The position numbers were made by a program, and so were the translations under genes. Below are positions 17,711 through 25,998 of a DNA stretch of 34,048 nt, piece after piece. The notes beneath the pieces are model-generated. The model had not been told where the DNA came from and did not search any database. It saw only the letters and a list, made by a program, of their open reading frames with translations. This stretch comes from Ignavibacteriaceae bacterium (lineage in GTDB: Bacteria; Bacteroidota; Ignavibacteria; Ignavibacteriales; Ignavibacteriaceae): the NCBI GenBank assembly GCA_013388515.1, contig JACAFC010000146.1, positions 1-34,048 on the forward strand, read 5' to 3'. How positions within the stretch are numbered: the first letter of the stretch is position 1; every line of letters starts with the position of its first letter.

Positions 17711-20200
17711 ATGAATAAATCATCGCTCCAAGTATGTTTTTTCATTTATTCATTCATACTATCAGCCAATTACTATGCTCAAGTTAAAAACATTGGTGAG
17801 ATAATTTCTTTTAGCAGGATTGAAAATGGAATTGAAGGAGCAACTGCTTCATCATTTTTTAGAATCCAGGCATTTAATGAAAATATAATACGAGTTAGAA
17901 TTTCTAAAAATAAAATTGAGGACGACTTTTCTTATTCACTTATAATTACCAAGCCATCACCTGCTAATGTTTCTGTTATAGAAACTACTAATTCAATTGA
18001 GATAAATACCGGCCAAATAATCACCACAATAGAAAAGAGACCTGCATTTCGAGTTATTTTCAGAAATATTAACCGGAAAATAATTAATGAAGACATGGAG
18101 GGAGAAGGTTTTGGTACTACTTTTATTGGTGAAAAAGTTAGTACCTATAAAAAACTTCAAGATGGTGAACGCTTTGTAGGTTTGGGTGAAGTTCTCGGAG
18201 GACTTGATAAACGAGGAATGGGATTTACGTTAAATAATACCGACACCTACAAATACGGCGATCCTCGGCTGCCTATGTACCTTAGCATTCCATTTTATGT
18301 TGGGATTCATCATCAGCAAGTTTACGGACTTTTCTACCATAACACTTACAAAACATTTTTTAATTTCGGTTTATCCACTCCTTTTACTTCCATAAATGCA
18401 GAAGGCGGAGATGCTGATTATTTTTTTATTTACGATAAATCCATTTCTAAAATTCTTGAGCACTATTCATTTCTTACAGGAAGAATTTCACTTCCCCCAT
18501 TATGGAGTTTAGGATACCATCAATCTCGGTGCAGTTATTATCCGCAAGAAAGTGTGAAACTTCTTGCTGAGACTTTCCGCAAAAAAAATATTCCAATTGA
18601 CTGCATTGTTCTGGATGCAGATTATTTACAGGATTATGAACCTTTCCGAATTGATAAGAAACGATTTCCGGATTTGCCCGGTTTAGCTAAAGAATTAAAG
18701 GAATTAAACTTTGAAATTACTGCATCTGTTAACCCAGGAATTAAAATAGACAGCACATACGAAGCTTGGAAAGATGGATTAAAAGAAAATGTCTATTTGA
18801 AATATTCTGATGGAAGTTTATTTGTTTCTGAAATCGCACCAAATAAAAATCACTATGTTGATTTTACTAATCCTAAAGGCAGAGAATGGTGGATCGATAA
18901 AATGAAATTTCTGCCGGAAAATGGAATTCACGGTTATTGGAATGACATGAATGAACCTGCTGTTGGCGGAAGTTATCTTCCTGATAATTTGTTATTTGAT
19001 TTTGACGGCCGAAAAGCAAATGCACTTGAAGCAAAAAATGTTTATGGATTCTTAATGGCTCGCAGCAGTTATGAATCTGCCTTGAAATATGGAAAAGGAA
19101 AACGTCCTTTTATTCTTACACGATCTGGATTTGCCGGTGTTCAAAGATATTCTGCTGTATGGAGCGGTGATAATACTGCTGAAGACGATTACTTACTAAG
19201 CGGTGTTCTGCTTAATAACCAGTTAGGTTTATCGGGTGTACCTTTTGTGGGACCAGATTTAGGCGGATATATTGGTGACGGCAGTACAAACCTTTTCACA
19301 AGATGGATGGAAGTTGGAATATTTTCACCATTTGTAAGAAATCATAAAGGTGCTTTTACTGCTTCAAACGAACCTTGGGCTTATGGTGAAGAAGCTGAAG
19401 CAATATCTAAAACATATATTGGATTTCGCTACCGCTTAATGCCATACATATATTCACTTTTTTATGAAGCTTCAAAAACCGGAATGCCAATTTCAAGAAG
19501 TTTGTGTATTAACTATCCCTTTGATAACAAAATTTACGATGCACTTTATCAATTTGAATCTCAGTTTGGTGATGCTTTTCTGGTTGTACCTGTAACCACA
19601 AAAGAATCTTTGAAAAAAATTTACTTGCCAAAAGGTCAATGGTACGATTTGTTCACAGAAGAACTGATAGATGGTGAAAAAGAGTTTTATAAAGAAGTGC
19701 CCATTCACCAAATTCCGATATACGTTAAAGCTTCATCCATTATTCCAATGCAAACTTTAGTGCAATCGACTAAAGAAAAACCTTCCGATACATTGTTAAT
19801 TCATGTTTACTATGGTAAAAAAACAAATGAATTTATTTACTACGAAGACTCAGGCGAAGGATTCGATTACCAAAATGGAGTCTTTTGCAAAAGGATAATC
19901 AAATTTGAACCGGCTGCTAAAAAAATTATTATCACAGCACAAGAAGGAAGCTATGTTTCTTCATTCAAAAACATTAAACTCATTTTTCATGGCTTTGATG
20001 AAACTTTAAAACATCTAAATTCAAACAATAAGATGCTGGAATTAAAACAACTCCAAGTTAAAATGTTGGATGGGTTAGAATATTTATCTGATATATATGA
20101 GTATGATCAGTACAAATCTCTGCGAGAAGCAGAAGTAAATCCTAAACAATTATCGGCAGTAATTGAAAATTCGTCCGATGAAATAATAATAACATGGTGA
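17711..20200 (+). CDS. GH31 family alpha-glucosidase-type glycoside hydrolase
   Basis: The protein is 829 residues from ATG 17711, which I prefer to the upstream in-frame ATG 17690. The later start leaves a clean signal peptide (MNKSSLQVCFFIYSFILSANYYAQ) and a 5-bp gap to the previous stop. The layout is an N-terminal beta domain (about 30-240), a (beta/alpha)8 catalytic barrel (about 255-600) and C-terminal beta domains. The catalytic nucleophile is Asp412 in WNDMNEP and the acid/base is Asp487 in WSGDN. The stretch LDADYLQDYEPFRIDKKRFP is also typical of GH31. The enzyme should release alpha-linked glucose or xylose from non-reducing ends. An alpha-glycosidase beside a beta-1,2-glucanase is a little odd and suggests a mixed substrate or separate roles. 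Confidence 0.93.
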   Translation: MNKSSLQVCFFIYSFILSANYYAQVKNIGEIISFSRIENGIEGATASSFFRIQAFNENIIRVRISKNKIEDDFSYSLIITKPSPANVSVIETTNSIEINTGQIITTIEKRPAFRVIFRNINRKIINEDMEGEGFGTTFIGEKVSTYKKLQDGERFVGLGEVLGGLDKRGMGFTLNNTDTYKYGDPRLPMYLSIPFYVGIHHQQVYGLFYHNTYKTFFNFGLSTPFTSINAEGGDADYFFIYDKSISKILEHYSFLTGRISLPPLWSLGYHQSRCSYYPQESVKLLAETFRKKNIPIDCIVLDADYLQDYEPFRIDKKRFPDLPGLAKELKELNFEITASVNPGIKIDSTYEAWKDGLKENVYLKYSDGSLFVSEIAPNKNHYVDFTNPKGREWWIDKMKFLPENGIHGYWNDMNEPAVGGSYLPDNLLFDFDGRKANALEAKNVYGFLMARSSYESALKYGKGKRPFILTRSGFAGVQRYSAVWSGDNTAEDDYLLSGVLLNNQLGLSGVPFVGPDLGGYIGDGSTNLFTRWMEVGIFSPFVRNHKGAFTASNEPWAYGEEAEAISKTYIGFRYRLMPYIYSLFYEASKTGMPISRSLCINYPFDNKIYDALYQFESQFGDAFLVVPVTTKESLKKIYLPKGQWYDLFTEELIDGEKEFYKEVPIHQIPIYVKASSIIPMQTLVQSTKEKPSDTLLIHVYYGKKTNEFIYYEDSGEGFDYQNGVFCKRIIKFEPAAKKIIITAQEGSYVSSFKNIKLIFHGFDETLKHLNSNNKMLELKQLQVKMLDGLEYLSDIYEYDQYKSLREAEVNPKQLSAVIENSSDEIIITW

Positions 20201-20208
20201 GAATAAAA

Positions 20209-20631
20209 ATGCCCCTTAACAATCTTGACAACAATCAGAATTTGCAAAATGCTGGTGTTGCAGTAATAAGGATAATTGCCGGCGTGTTAGTTTTTTATCA
20301 TGGTTTGGAAATATTTCAACCGGATATTATTAAAATGTATTTGGAGTGGGAAAAAATTAAAGCACTGCCCTCACCAGTTTTAATGACATATCTAGGAAAG
20401 CTTATTGAATTAGCTGCCGGCGCTTGTTTAGCCCTTGGATTGTTTACCCGCACAGCCGCTCTACTTATTGCTGTTAATATGCTGTTTATTTGTTTTTATG
20501 TTGGAAACGGAAAATTCTATTATGAAGATCAGCATCCATTCCTTTTTGCTCTGTTGGCAATGATATTTTTCTTCAAAGGACCGGGAAGTTATGCATTAGA
20601 AAAAGTACTGTTTAGGAAGAAACTCATTTAA
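20209..20631 (+). CDS. DoxX family membrane protein
   Basis: The protein is 140 residues from ATG 20209. An earlier ATG at 20194 overlaps the GH31 gene, but GGTGAG lies seven bases before ATG 20209, so I chose the latter. Four hydrophobic segments are visible: AGVAVIRIIAGVLVFYHGL, VLMTYLGKLIELAAGACLAL, TAALLIAVNMLFICFYV and FLFALLAMIFFF. This is the four-helix DoxX/DoxD layout. The function of the family is poorly defined (quinone or thiol redox roles are known for some). It is the last gene of the GH144-GH31 operon. Confidence 0.82.
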   Translation: MPLNNLDNNQNLQNAGVAVIRIIAGVLVFYHGLEIFQPDIIKMYLEWEKIKALPSPVLMTYLGKLIELAAGACLALGLFTRTAALLIAVNMLFICFYVGNGKFYYEDQHPFLFALLAMIFFFKGPGSYALEKVLFRKKLI

Positions 20632-20664
20632 CCTAAAATATTCAGTCGAAGTTATTTCATAATG

Positions 20665-20706
20665 CATACTTGTTTGTCAGTTTCCGGATGTCTGCAAATA
20701 AGTATG
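20665..20706. repeat. 12-bp inverted repeat after the DoxX gene
   Basis: CATACTTGTTTG (20665-20676) and CAAATAAGTATG (20695-20706) are inverted copies with one mismatch and an 18-base loop. No T-tract follows, so it is not a clear terminator. It is followed six bases later by GTTAGAT (20712-20718), which fits the integron core-site consensus GTTRRRY, but no AAC-type partner is seen on the left. Confidence 0.5.
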
Positions 20707-20736
20707 TGATGGTTAGATAAGCCGGCTAACAAAATA

Positions 20737-20753
20737 TAGTTCTGAAAGAACTA
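20737..20753 (-). terminator. Possible weak terminator hairpin
   Basis: TAGTTCT-GAA-AGAACTA is a perfect 7-bp hairpin with a 3-base loop. On the minus strand it is followed by TATTTTG, and it lies about 25 bp past the stop of the small minus-strand gene at 20779-21069. The stem is AT-rich, so termination would be weak. Confidence 0.4.
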
Positions 20754-20778
20754 AGTGCACCATCCCCTACTGATGCAC

Positions 20779-21069
20779 CTAACTCGTAATTTTAATTTCG
20801 TATTCTAGATCTTTTATAATCAGCTTAACCACATCGCTAATTTCTCTCAGCACGGTAATTTCTTTTTTATATTCCGATTTAAGCATGGGCAGCAGAGAGA
20901 GTGTTTTAATCTTATAGTTATTTAATTCCAACTGAATAAAAAGTTTATCCTTATGCTCAAATATTTGGAATAATTCCTCCAGGTGAAGAAACAGGAAAGA
21001 ATTATGAATTGTCTCATCAACAGGGAAGAATTTAGCGAGCATTTCCTTATAAGCTTCAATACGTTTCAT
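20779..21069 (-). CDS. Small hypothetical protein
   Basis: A 96-residue frame with no family that I recognise. The protein looks like a small helical polypeptide (KRIEAYKEMLAKFFP... and LHLEELFQIFEHKD), rich in Lys, Glu, Leu and Ile, with no signal peptide or transmembrane segment. It is opposite in direction to all genes around it and lies in the segment between the glucan operon and the cassettes. Its stop codon sits inside a GTTAG sequence on the minus strand. A plus-strand frame overlaps the start. I think it is more likely real than not, but it could be a chance frame. Confidence 0.45.
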   Translation of the reverse strand: MKRIEAYKEMLAKFFPVDETIHNSFLFLHLEELFQIFEHKDKLFIQLELNNYKIKTLSLLPMLKSEYKKEITVLREISDVVKLIIKDLEYEIKITS

Positions 21070-21455
21070 AGTTCATTATCGCAAGGTTTGGACAAATATT
21101 TAGTGCAGACGGAGTTTGCAGCACAAATGAGCAGCCAGCTGCAGCTTAATTCTGCCAAAACAAAGCTTTTGATTTTTATAACCGTAAATTGTAAGTTATC
21201 AGCGAAATAATATAAAGCTGATATAATTACCTGCTGACGGGGATCTGTGATGGGAGTACAGAGTCGATTCGAAATGCTGCAATGTAAATTTACACTTGTT
21301 TGGAAAAGAACCTTTTGATGCAGGATAACATTCTATAAAAGTTGGAATGATATGCTGCATGAAACATGAAGATTGATACAAAAATGAAGTTTTTATTAGC
21401 AGATATCGTTCTTACCGCCGGAACGATATCCAGATTTATGGCGGGTTAACTAATA
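21070..21455. other. Non-coding stretch left of the first cassette
   Basis: About 390 bp without a convincing gene. It holds two inverted repeats: TATCAGC / GCTGATA (21197-21203 and 21217-21223) and the strong hairpin at 21402-21430. No integron integrase gene, no recombinase remnant and no clear R''/L'' partner for the core site at 21456 could be found here. Confidence 0.5.
21402..21430. repeat. Perfect 10-bp inverted repeat 25 bp before the cassette boundary
   Basis: GATATCGTTC (21402-21411) and GAACGATATC (21421-21430) pair perfectly around the loop TTACCGCCG. It may be the stem of a degenerate recombination site, an operator or a terminator-like fold. Its closeness to the cassette core site at 21456 makes a link to cassette insertion plausible but unproven. 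Confidence 0.65.
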
Positions 21456-21464
21456 GTTATGTGC
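21456..21464 (+). other. Left core site of cassette 1 (R'-like GTTATGTGC)
   Basis: The nine bases GTTATGTGC are the exact reverse complement of GCACATAAC at 25991-25999. In integron cassettes the first bases of a cassette (after the G of the core site) are complementary to the R'' element at its own end. The cut point would lie between G21456 and T21457. The core GTTATGT departs from GTTRRRY at one position. Confidence 0.75.
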
Positions 21465-21496
21465 TTTCAATAATTCAACTAATAAGATGGACATTA

Positions 21497-24412
21497 ATGT
21501 TAGAAATAAGAAAAAGTTCGTTCGCAAGAAATTATGAGAATTCATTTTTTAGAGAATTTTCTCAAAACTTATCCAAACTATTTGAAGCAAAAAAAATGGA
21601 AGGAGTTTTAATCGGTAGTCCTATTTGTGAAATTGATGAAAGATTGCAAATAGATGCGCTACTAATTACTACAAATGTTGTTTGCATAATAGACTTTAAG
21701 AATTATTCCGGCGAGATAATTTTACCTTTTGCTGATAATTTTGAGTATGGTAAATGGATAAATAACGGTAATCAAATTATGGGTGGAAGCACTATCAATC
21801 CATTTATTCAATTACGAAACCAGAAAGAAAGATTTATTAAACTTTATTCTAACCACATAAAAAAGAATCTGCCACCCAACGATTCTTTTAATCCTTATCA
21901 TATTCTGAGAGTTGTATGTTTTCAAAAAGAGATAACCGTTAAAGGTAGTATTCCTTCAAAAGAGAAACTTAATTTTTTCATTTTGGGAAAGCAGAATTAT
22001 TTAGAGAGTCTTTATGATTTATTAGATGTTAATGATGATACTGTTAAGTTATCCAATAATTCGTTTTCCGTTTTAAAAGAGTTCTTTAAAGCCGATCCAT
22101 ATGATTTGAATGAAAATTATCAGCCTGAAATTGTAGCAAAATATGACTCTTCCGATATCCCTAATTATGAATCTCTTTATCAAGATCAAAAAGTAGCTTT
22201 GCGTGAAGTTGAAGGATTTATTTCATCATCTGATGAAAGAGTATTTATTCTTCAAGGAACTTCTTTGAGTGGGAAAACACATCTTATTCCATTCATAAAA
22301 GATATTGCATATAAGAATGATATTCCAGAAGTGCAATTATTTGCTTCATCAAGCCGTATCGCAAATAATTTGTTAAAAAATGATCAAACGCAATTCAATA
22401 GCATATATTCATATATATATGGTGGAAACATTCAAGAAAATTTGGGAAACAACGAGGATGAAGAGAACGCTGAAGTTGAAGATGAAAATATGGAAAAATT
22501 CGAACTCGAAATTGTTCCTCTTAAAAAATGCGATAACGAGAATAGAGCACTTTTTATTGTTGATGAATCTCAATTAGTCTCGGACAATTATCATCAATCA
22601 ATAGATTTGAGATTTGGTTCTGGGAAACTACTTAAAGATTTTTTAAAGTTTACTGACTTAAAAAATTCAAATAGGAAAATAATTTTTATAGGGGATAATT
22701 ATCAATTAACAATGGGTAAAATAGAAAAATGCCCATTAAACCCAAGCTATATTGAGGAAGAATATCAATTAAAGACAAGGACATTCCAATTACTCGACAA
22801 GGCTGAAAAATCACCAATAATTAAACAAGCTCTCTCTTGTGTTCATAGTATTAGGGAAAATATTTACAATAACTTCTCTATTGAGTTATCAGAATCATTA
22901 CAGTCAATTAACAAAGATGATATTATATTAAAGATCAAAGAACAAATAGAAGGTATTAATTGCACTCATATTTTGTGTTACTCAAATACAGAAGCTCAAA
23001 AAATTAACTATTGGATCAAAGAGAAAATATTGATAAATGGTGATGACTTAGCTAAAGGTGATTTAGTATTAATAAATAATAATTTTAAAGTGGAAGATTC
23101 ATCGGATCCTTTTACAGAGCCAAAAAAAATATACAATGGTCAGTTTGGAATAATTACAGAAATATCCAACGATATAATTAGAGAAGTAATTCAGCCAAAT
23201 GGGAAAAATCCTATAACATTAACATTTCGTAAAGTAAAGATGACTTTGACTGATACTTCTCAAGCAGTGATTGTATTAAGTCTTGAAAACTATAGATTAA
23301 GTGATCGAGGCGAACTGTCCGAGGATGAAATTCTTGCACTTAGAATTTTATTAAATAGAGAAATACAAAAAGAAATAAGCAAAATTTCTTGGGAAGACTC
23401 TGATATCTATCAAGAATTTCTTTCTACAAAACAGTATCAAGAAATAAATTCGGAAATAGAAGCATTAAAAATTAAACTAAACAAAGGCGAAAAGGTTAAA
23501 ACTAAGCTGGATGAGGCAGAGAGAAAACTTAGAAGATTGATCAAATTAGAAAGAAAAAAGTATAGAAAATTGATTGAAAAGAAATTAATTAAAGATAACA
23601 CTTCTAGTTATTATAAATATAAAAATGCAGCATATTTGCGCTTTGGTTGGGCATTAACAGTTCATAAAGCTATGTCCTATAAGTGGGATGAAATAATTTT
23701 TAATGTTGATCAAGGGGATAATCGAGGCAAGGCTAATGAAAATTATTTCAGATGGATATACACTGGACTAACACGTTCAAAAAACAAAGCATATTTAATA
23801 AATTATACCCCAATAACACCTTTTTATAAAACAGAATTTCGTGATAATTCATCAATTCAAAAATATACCAAGAATATATATTTTATAGCCACAGAAAACA
23901 ACACAAAACTAAGTGAATTCAATCAATTTATTAAATCTAAAGTTGAAAGCAGCAAATTAAAAATTAAGTCAGTAAATAATCTCAGTTATCAAGAGGTTTA
24001 TCATATAATGGGTAGCTCTGGTGAGGAAGCAAAAGTCTCTTTTTATTACAATAATAAAGGTCAGTTCAAAAATCCTTCTCTTATTACTTCGCAACCCAAA
24101 GAATTTGGCGAGGAGGTGATGAACATCTTAGTATCAAGTGAAGGTATTAAGAACTTTTCATTTATATCAGATAGTTGGCGTAGAAATATATATGAAAAAT
24201 TGAATATTGAGCTTACTAAAAATAATATTGCGTTCGATTACATTATCCAAGCACCCTATAAAGATACCATTAAATTAATTTCTAAAATTGGTGATATAGT
24301 ATTTGATGCTTATTACAATGGGGATGGTTTCTTCATAAGTCTGATTACAACAAAATATGATGATGTTAAAATATGGTCAAATCTAATAAATTCCATTAAT
24401 GAAATAAGTTGA
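21497..24412 (+). CDS. NERD nuclease-domain SF1 helicase
   Basis: The protein is 971 residues from ATG 21497; a GTG at 21461 would add 12 residues but begins inside the cassette core site. Residues about 20-140 are a NERD (nuclease-related) domain with a PD-(D/E)XK-like site: Asp53 in QIDALLIT and Asp66-Phe-Lys68 in DFKNYSG. Residues about 230-770 are a superfamily 1 helicase related to RecD/DUF2075: Walker A variant GTSLSGKTH (254-262), Walker B IVDESQLV (Asp356-Glu357), FIGDNYQL (motif III), ALTVHKA (719-725) and YTGLTRS (755-761). An acidic insert (about 319-333) and a Lys/Glu-rich coiled-coil-like insert (about 625-700) interrupt it. About 200 C-terminal residues are unassigned. Nuclease-helicase fusions occur in several anti-phage systems, so a DNA-targeting defence role is plausible. 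The next gene starts within or just after its stop. Confidence 0.85.
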   Translation: MLEIRKSSFARNYENSFFREFSQNLSKLFEAKKMEGVLIGSPICEIDERLQIDALLITTNVVCIIDFKNYSGEIILPFADNFEYGKWINNGNQIMGGSTINPFIQLRNQKERFIKLYSNHIKKNLPPNDSFNPYHILRVVCFQKEITVKGSIPSKEKLNFFILGKQNYLESLYDLLDVNDDTVKLSNNSFSVLKEFFKADPYDLNENYQPEIVAKYDSSDIPNYESLYQDQKVALREVEGFISSSDERVFILQGTSLSGKTHLIPFIKDIAYKNDIPEVQLFASSSRIANNLLKNDQTQFNSIYSYIYGGNIQENLGNNEDEENAEVEDENMEKFELEIVPLKKCDNENRALFIVDESQLVSDNYHQSIDLRFGSGKLLKDFLKFTDLKNSNRKIIFIGDNYQLTMGKIEKCPLNPSYIEEEYQLKTRTFQLLDKAEKSPIIKQALSCVHSIRENIYNNFSIELSESLQSINKDDIILKIKEQIEGINCTHILCYSNTEAQKINYWIKEKILINGDDLAKGDLVLINNNFKVEDSSDPFTEPKKIYNGQFGIITEISNDIIREVIQPNGKNPITLTFRKVKMTLTDTSQAVIVLSLENYRLSDRGELSEDEILALRILLNREIQKEISKISWEDSDIYQEFLSTKQYQEINSEIEALKIKLNKGEKVKTKLDEAERKLRRLIKLERKKYRKLIEKKLIKDNTSSYYKYKNAAYLRFGWALTVHKAMSYKWDEIIFNVDQGDNRGKANENYFRWIYTGLTRSKNKAYLINYTPITPFYKTEFRDNSSIQKYTKNIYFIATENNTKLSEFNQFIKSKVESSKLKIKSVNNLSYQEVYHIMGSSGEEAKVSFYYNNKGQFKNPSLITSQPKEFGEEVMNILVSSEGIKNFSFISDSWRRNIYEKLNIELTKNNIAFDYIIQAPYKDTIKLISKIGDIVFDAYYNGDGFFISLITTKYDDVKIWSNLINSINEIS

Positions 24413-24417
24413 ATAAA

Positions 24418-25998
24418 ATGTCTTTTAAAGAAGTTAAAGAACTCCGCCAATCGAATAAATTATCCGAGGCATATAACTTGGCTAAAGAAGATTTGTCTAA
24501 TGGTCCAGAAGATATATGGAATAAACGTTCTTTGGCTTGGGTTCTTTATGATTATCTTAAAATTAATTCAACAGAAGAACAGTATGAACTTTTTATTAAG
24601 TATTTGAAAGAACTTAAAGAACTTGATTTGCCTGAAAATGAAAATATGATATATGATAATGTAGCTTGGCAAATAGGGAAATTAATTCTTGATATTAATA
24701 AAAGCCAACAAATAGATTATAACAAAATTGACCAACTTTTTTCTGTAATTAATGTATTCCATTTCTCGAAACCATCTGAAGCCTTTTCATTTTTATTTAA
24801 AGCGTTTCACAAAGGCTATAAAAATTGGCATAATTACTTATCATTTGCTGATTGGTGGGGTTTCGATAATTTCAGAGAGGATGATTATAAAAAGGAGGAG
24901 TTTAATGGTAGATCAATTATGTCTATCGCTGAACAAGCATATATAGGCTACTCTAAGAAACTAATTGAAAGACTTGACACCCGTAATGTTGGCTTTGCGG
25001 AATATGATGAGTACGAGAGTATCAAAAATAAAATCATTGCCTTTATTCCAAAATTAGATAAAATCATAATAGACCACCCCGATTATCAATACCCACAATA
25101 TTTTAAGGTGAAGTTGCAGCTGGCTATAGGGGATAGAAACAATCTTCTAAATTCATTTATTCCCTTTGCTCGCCAAAAAAAGAATGATTTCTGGGTTTGG
25201 GAATTACTATCGGAAATATTTTCAAATGATGAGACTAAAAAACTTGCTTGCCTATGTAAAGCATTAAGTTGCAAAAGTCCAAATGATTTTCTTGTTAGAG
25301 TGAGAGAACATTTTGTTGATTTATTAATCCCCAATAAAGATTACTCACAAGCAAAATATGAAATCGAAGAGATTATTAAGACACGAAATGAAAACAACTG
25401 GAAAATTCCCCAGAAGATACAAAACTGGACAAAGGAGGATTGGTTTATAAAAACAGAATTAGCTAGCGATAACAAATATTATTACAAAAAATATATTCCG
25501 ATAGCCGAAGCAATTTTATTTGAGGATATTCCTGAAGAAATTGTTGTAGTTGAACACGTAAATTCAGAAAAGAAGATATTAAATTTCATAGCTAGTAAGA
25601 CAAAGCACGGTTATTTTAAATACGACAAACAAATTGATGATGTGGAAATTGGAGATTTTTTAAGGGTTAAATTTGTACCTGAAAATAATACATCACAGAC
25701 TAATACATCATTTAATTCATATGAAACCAATCACAAGCATTACAAAGTTTTGGCTCTGTCAAAGACTAATGAGATTCCAAGGCAAGATATAATTAAGAAC
25801 TTCGAGGGAATTATAAATATTCGGGATGAGCAGAAATTTGGATTTGTAGAAGACATATTTATTGAACCTAATCTAATAAAATCCTTCAATATTAATAACA
25901 ATGATCTTATAAATGGTTTAGCACTGATTTCTTTTAACAAAAAGAAAAATGAATGGAGTTATAAAGCAGTTAGAATAAATAAATTAAATCGCACATAA
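24418..25998 (+). CDS. Helical-repeat (TPR-like) protein with C-terminal OB-like domains
   Basis: The protein is 526 residues from ATG 24418, 5 bp after the helicase stop. A TTG at 24409 would overlap that stop by four bases and is an alternative. Residues about 5-330 are all-helical with TPR-like pairs (for example FKEVKELRQSNKLSEAYNLA, and WNKRSLAWVLYDYLK). Residues about 385-420 (KKILNFIASKTKHGYFKYD...IGDFLRVKF) and about 462-520 (FEGIINIRDEQKFGFVEDIFIEP...LALISFNKKKNEW) look like two OB/cold-shock-type beta barrels, so nucleic-acid binding is likely. The position predicts a partner of the NERD helicase, for example a target sensor or regulator. I do not recognise a named family. The stop codon TAA lies inside the R'' element of the cassette. 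Confidence 0.78.
   Translation: MSFKEVKELRQSNKLSEAYNLAKEDLSNGPEDIWNKRSLAWVLYDYLKINSTEEQYELFIKYLKELKELDLPENENMIYDNVAWQIGKLILDINKSQQIDYNKIDQLFSVINVFHFSKPSEAFSFLFKAFHKGYKNWHNYLSFADWWGFDNFREDDYKKEEFNGRSIMSIAEQAYIGYSKKLIERLDTRNVGFAEYDEYESIKNKIIAFIPKLDKIIIDHPDYQYPQYFKVKLQLAIGDRNNLLNSFIPFARQKKNDFWVWELLSEIFSNDETKKLACLCKALSCKSPNDFLVRVREHFVDLLIPNKDYSQAKYEIEEIIKTRNENNWKIPQKIQNWTKEDWFIKTELASDNKYYYKKYIPIAEAILFEDIPEEIVVVEHVNSEKKILNFIASKTKHGYFKYDKQIDDVEIGDFLRVKFVPENNTSQTNTSFNSYETNHKHYKVLALSKTNEIPRQDIIKNFEGIINIRDEQKFGFVEDIFIEPNLIKSFNINNNDLINGLALISFNKKKNEWSYKAVRINKLNRT

Noticed and set aside
20712-20718. GTTAGAT as an integron core site
   Set aside because: The left partner lacks the AAC-type R'' element, and no downstream inverse copy of the following bases exists.
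20983-21210. 75-residue plus-strand frame overlapping the small minus-strand gene
   Set aside because: No protein-like features; the opposite-strand frame is more convincing.
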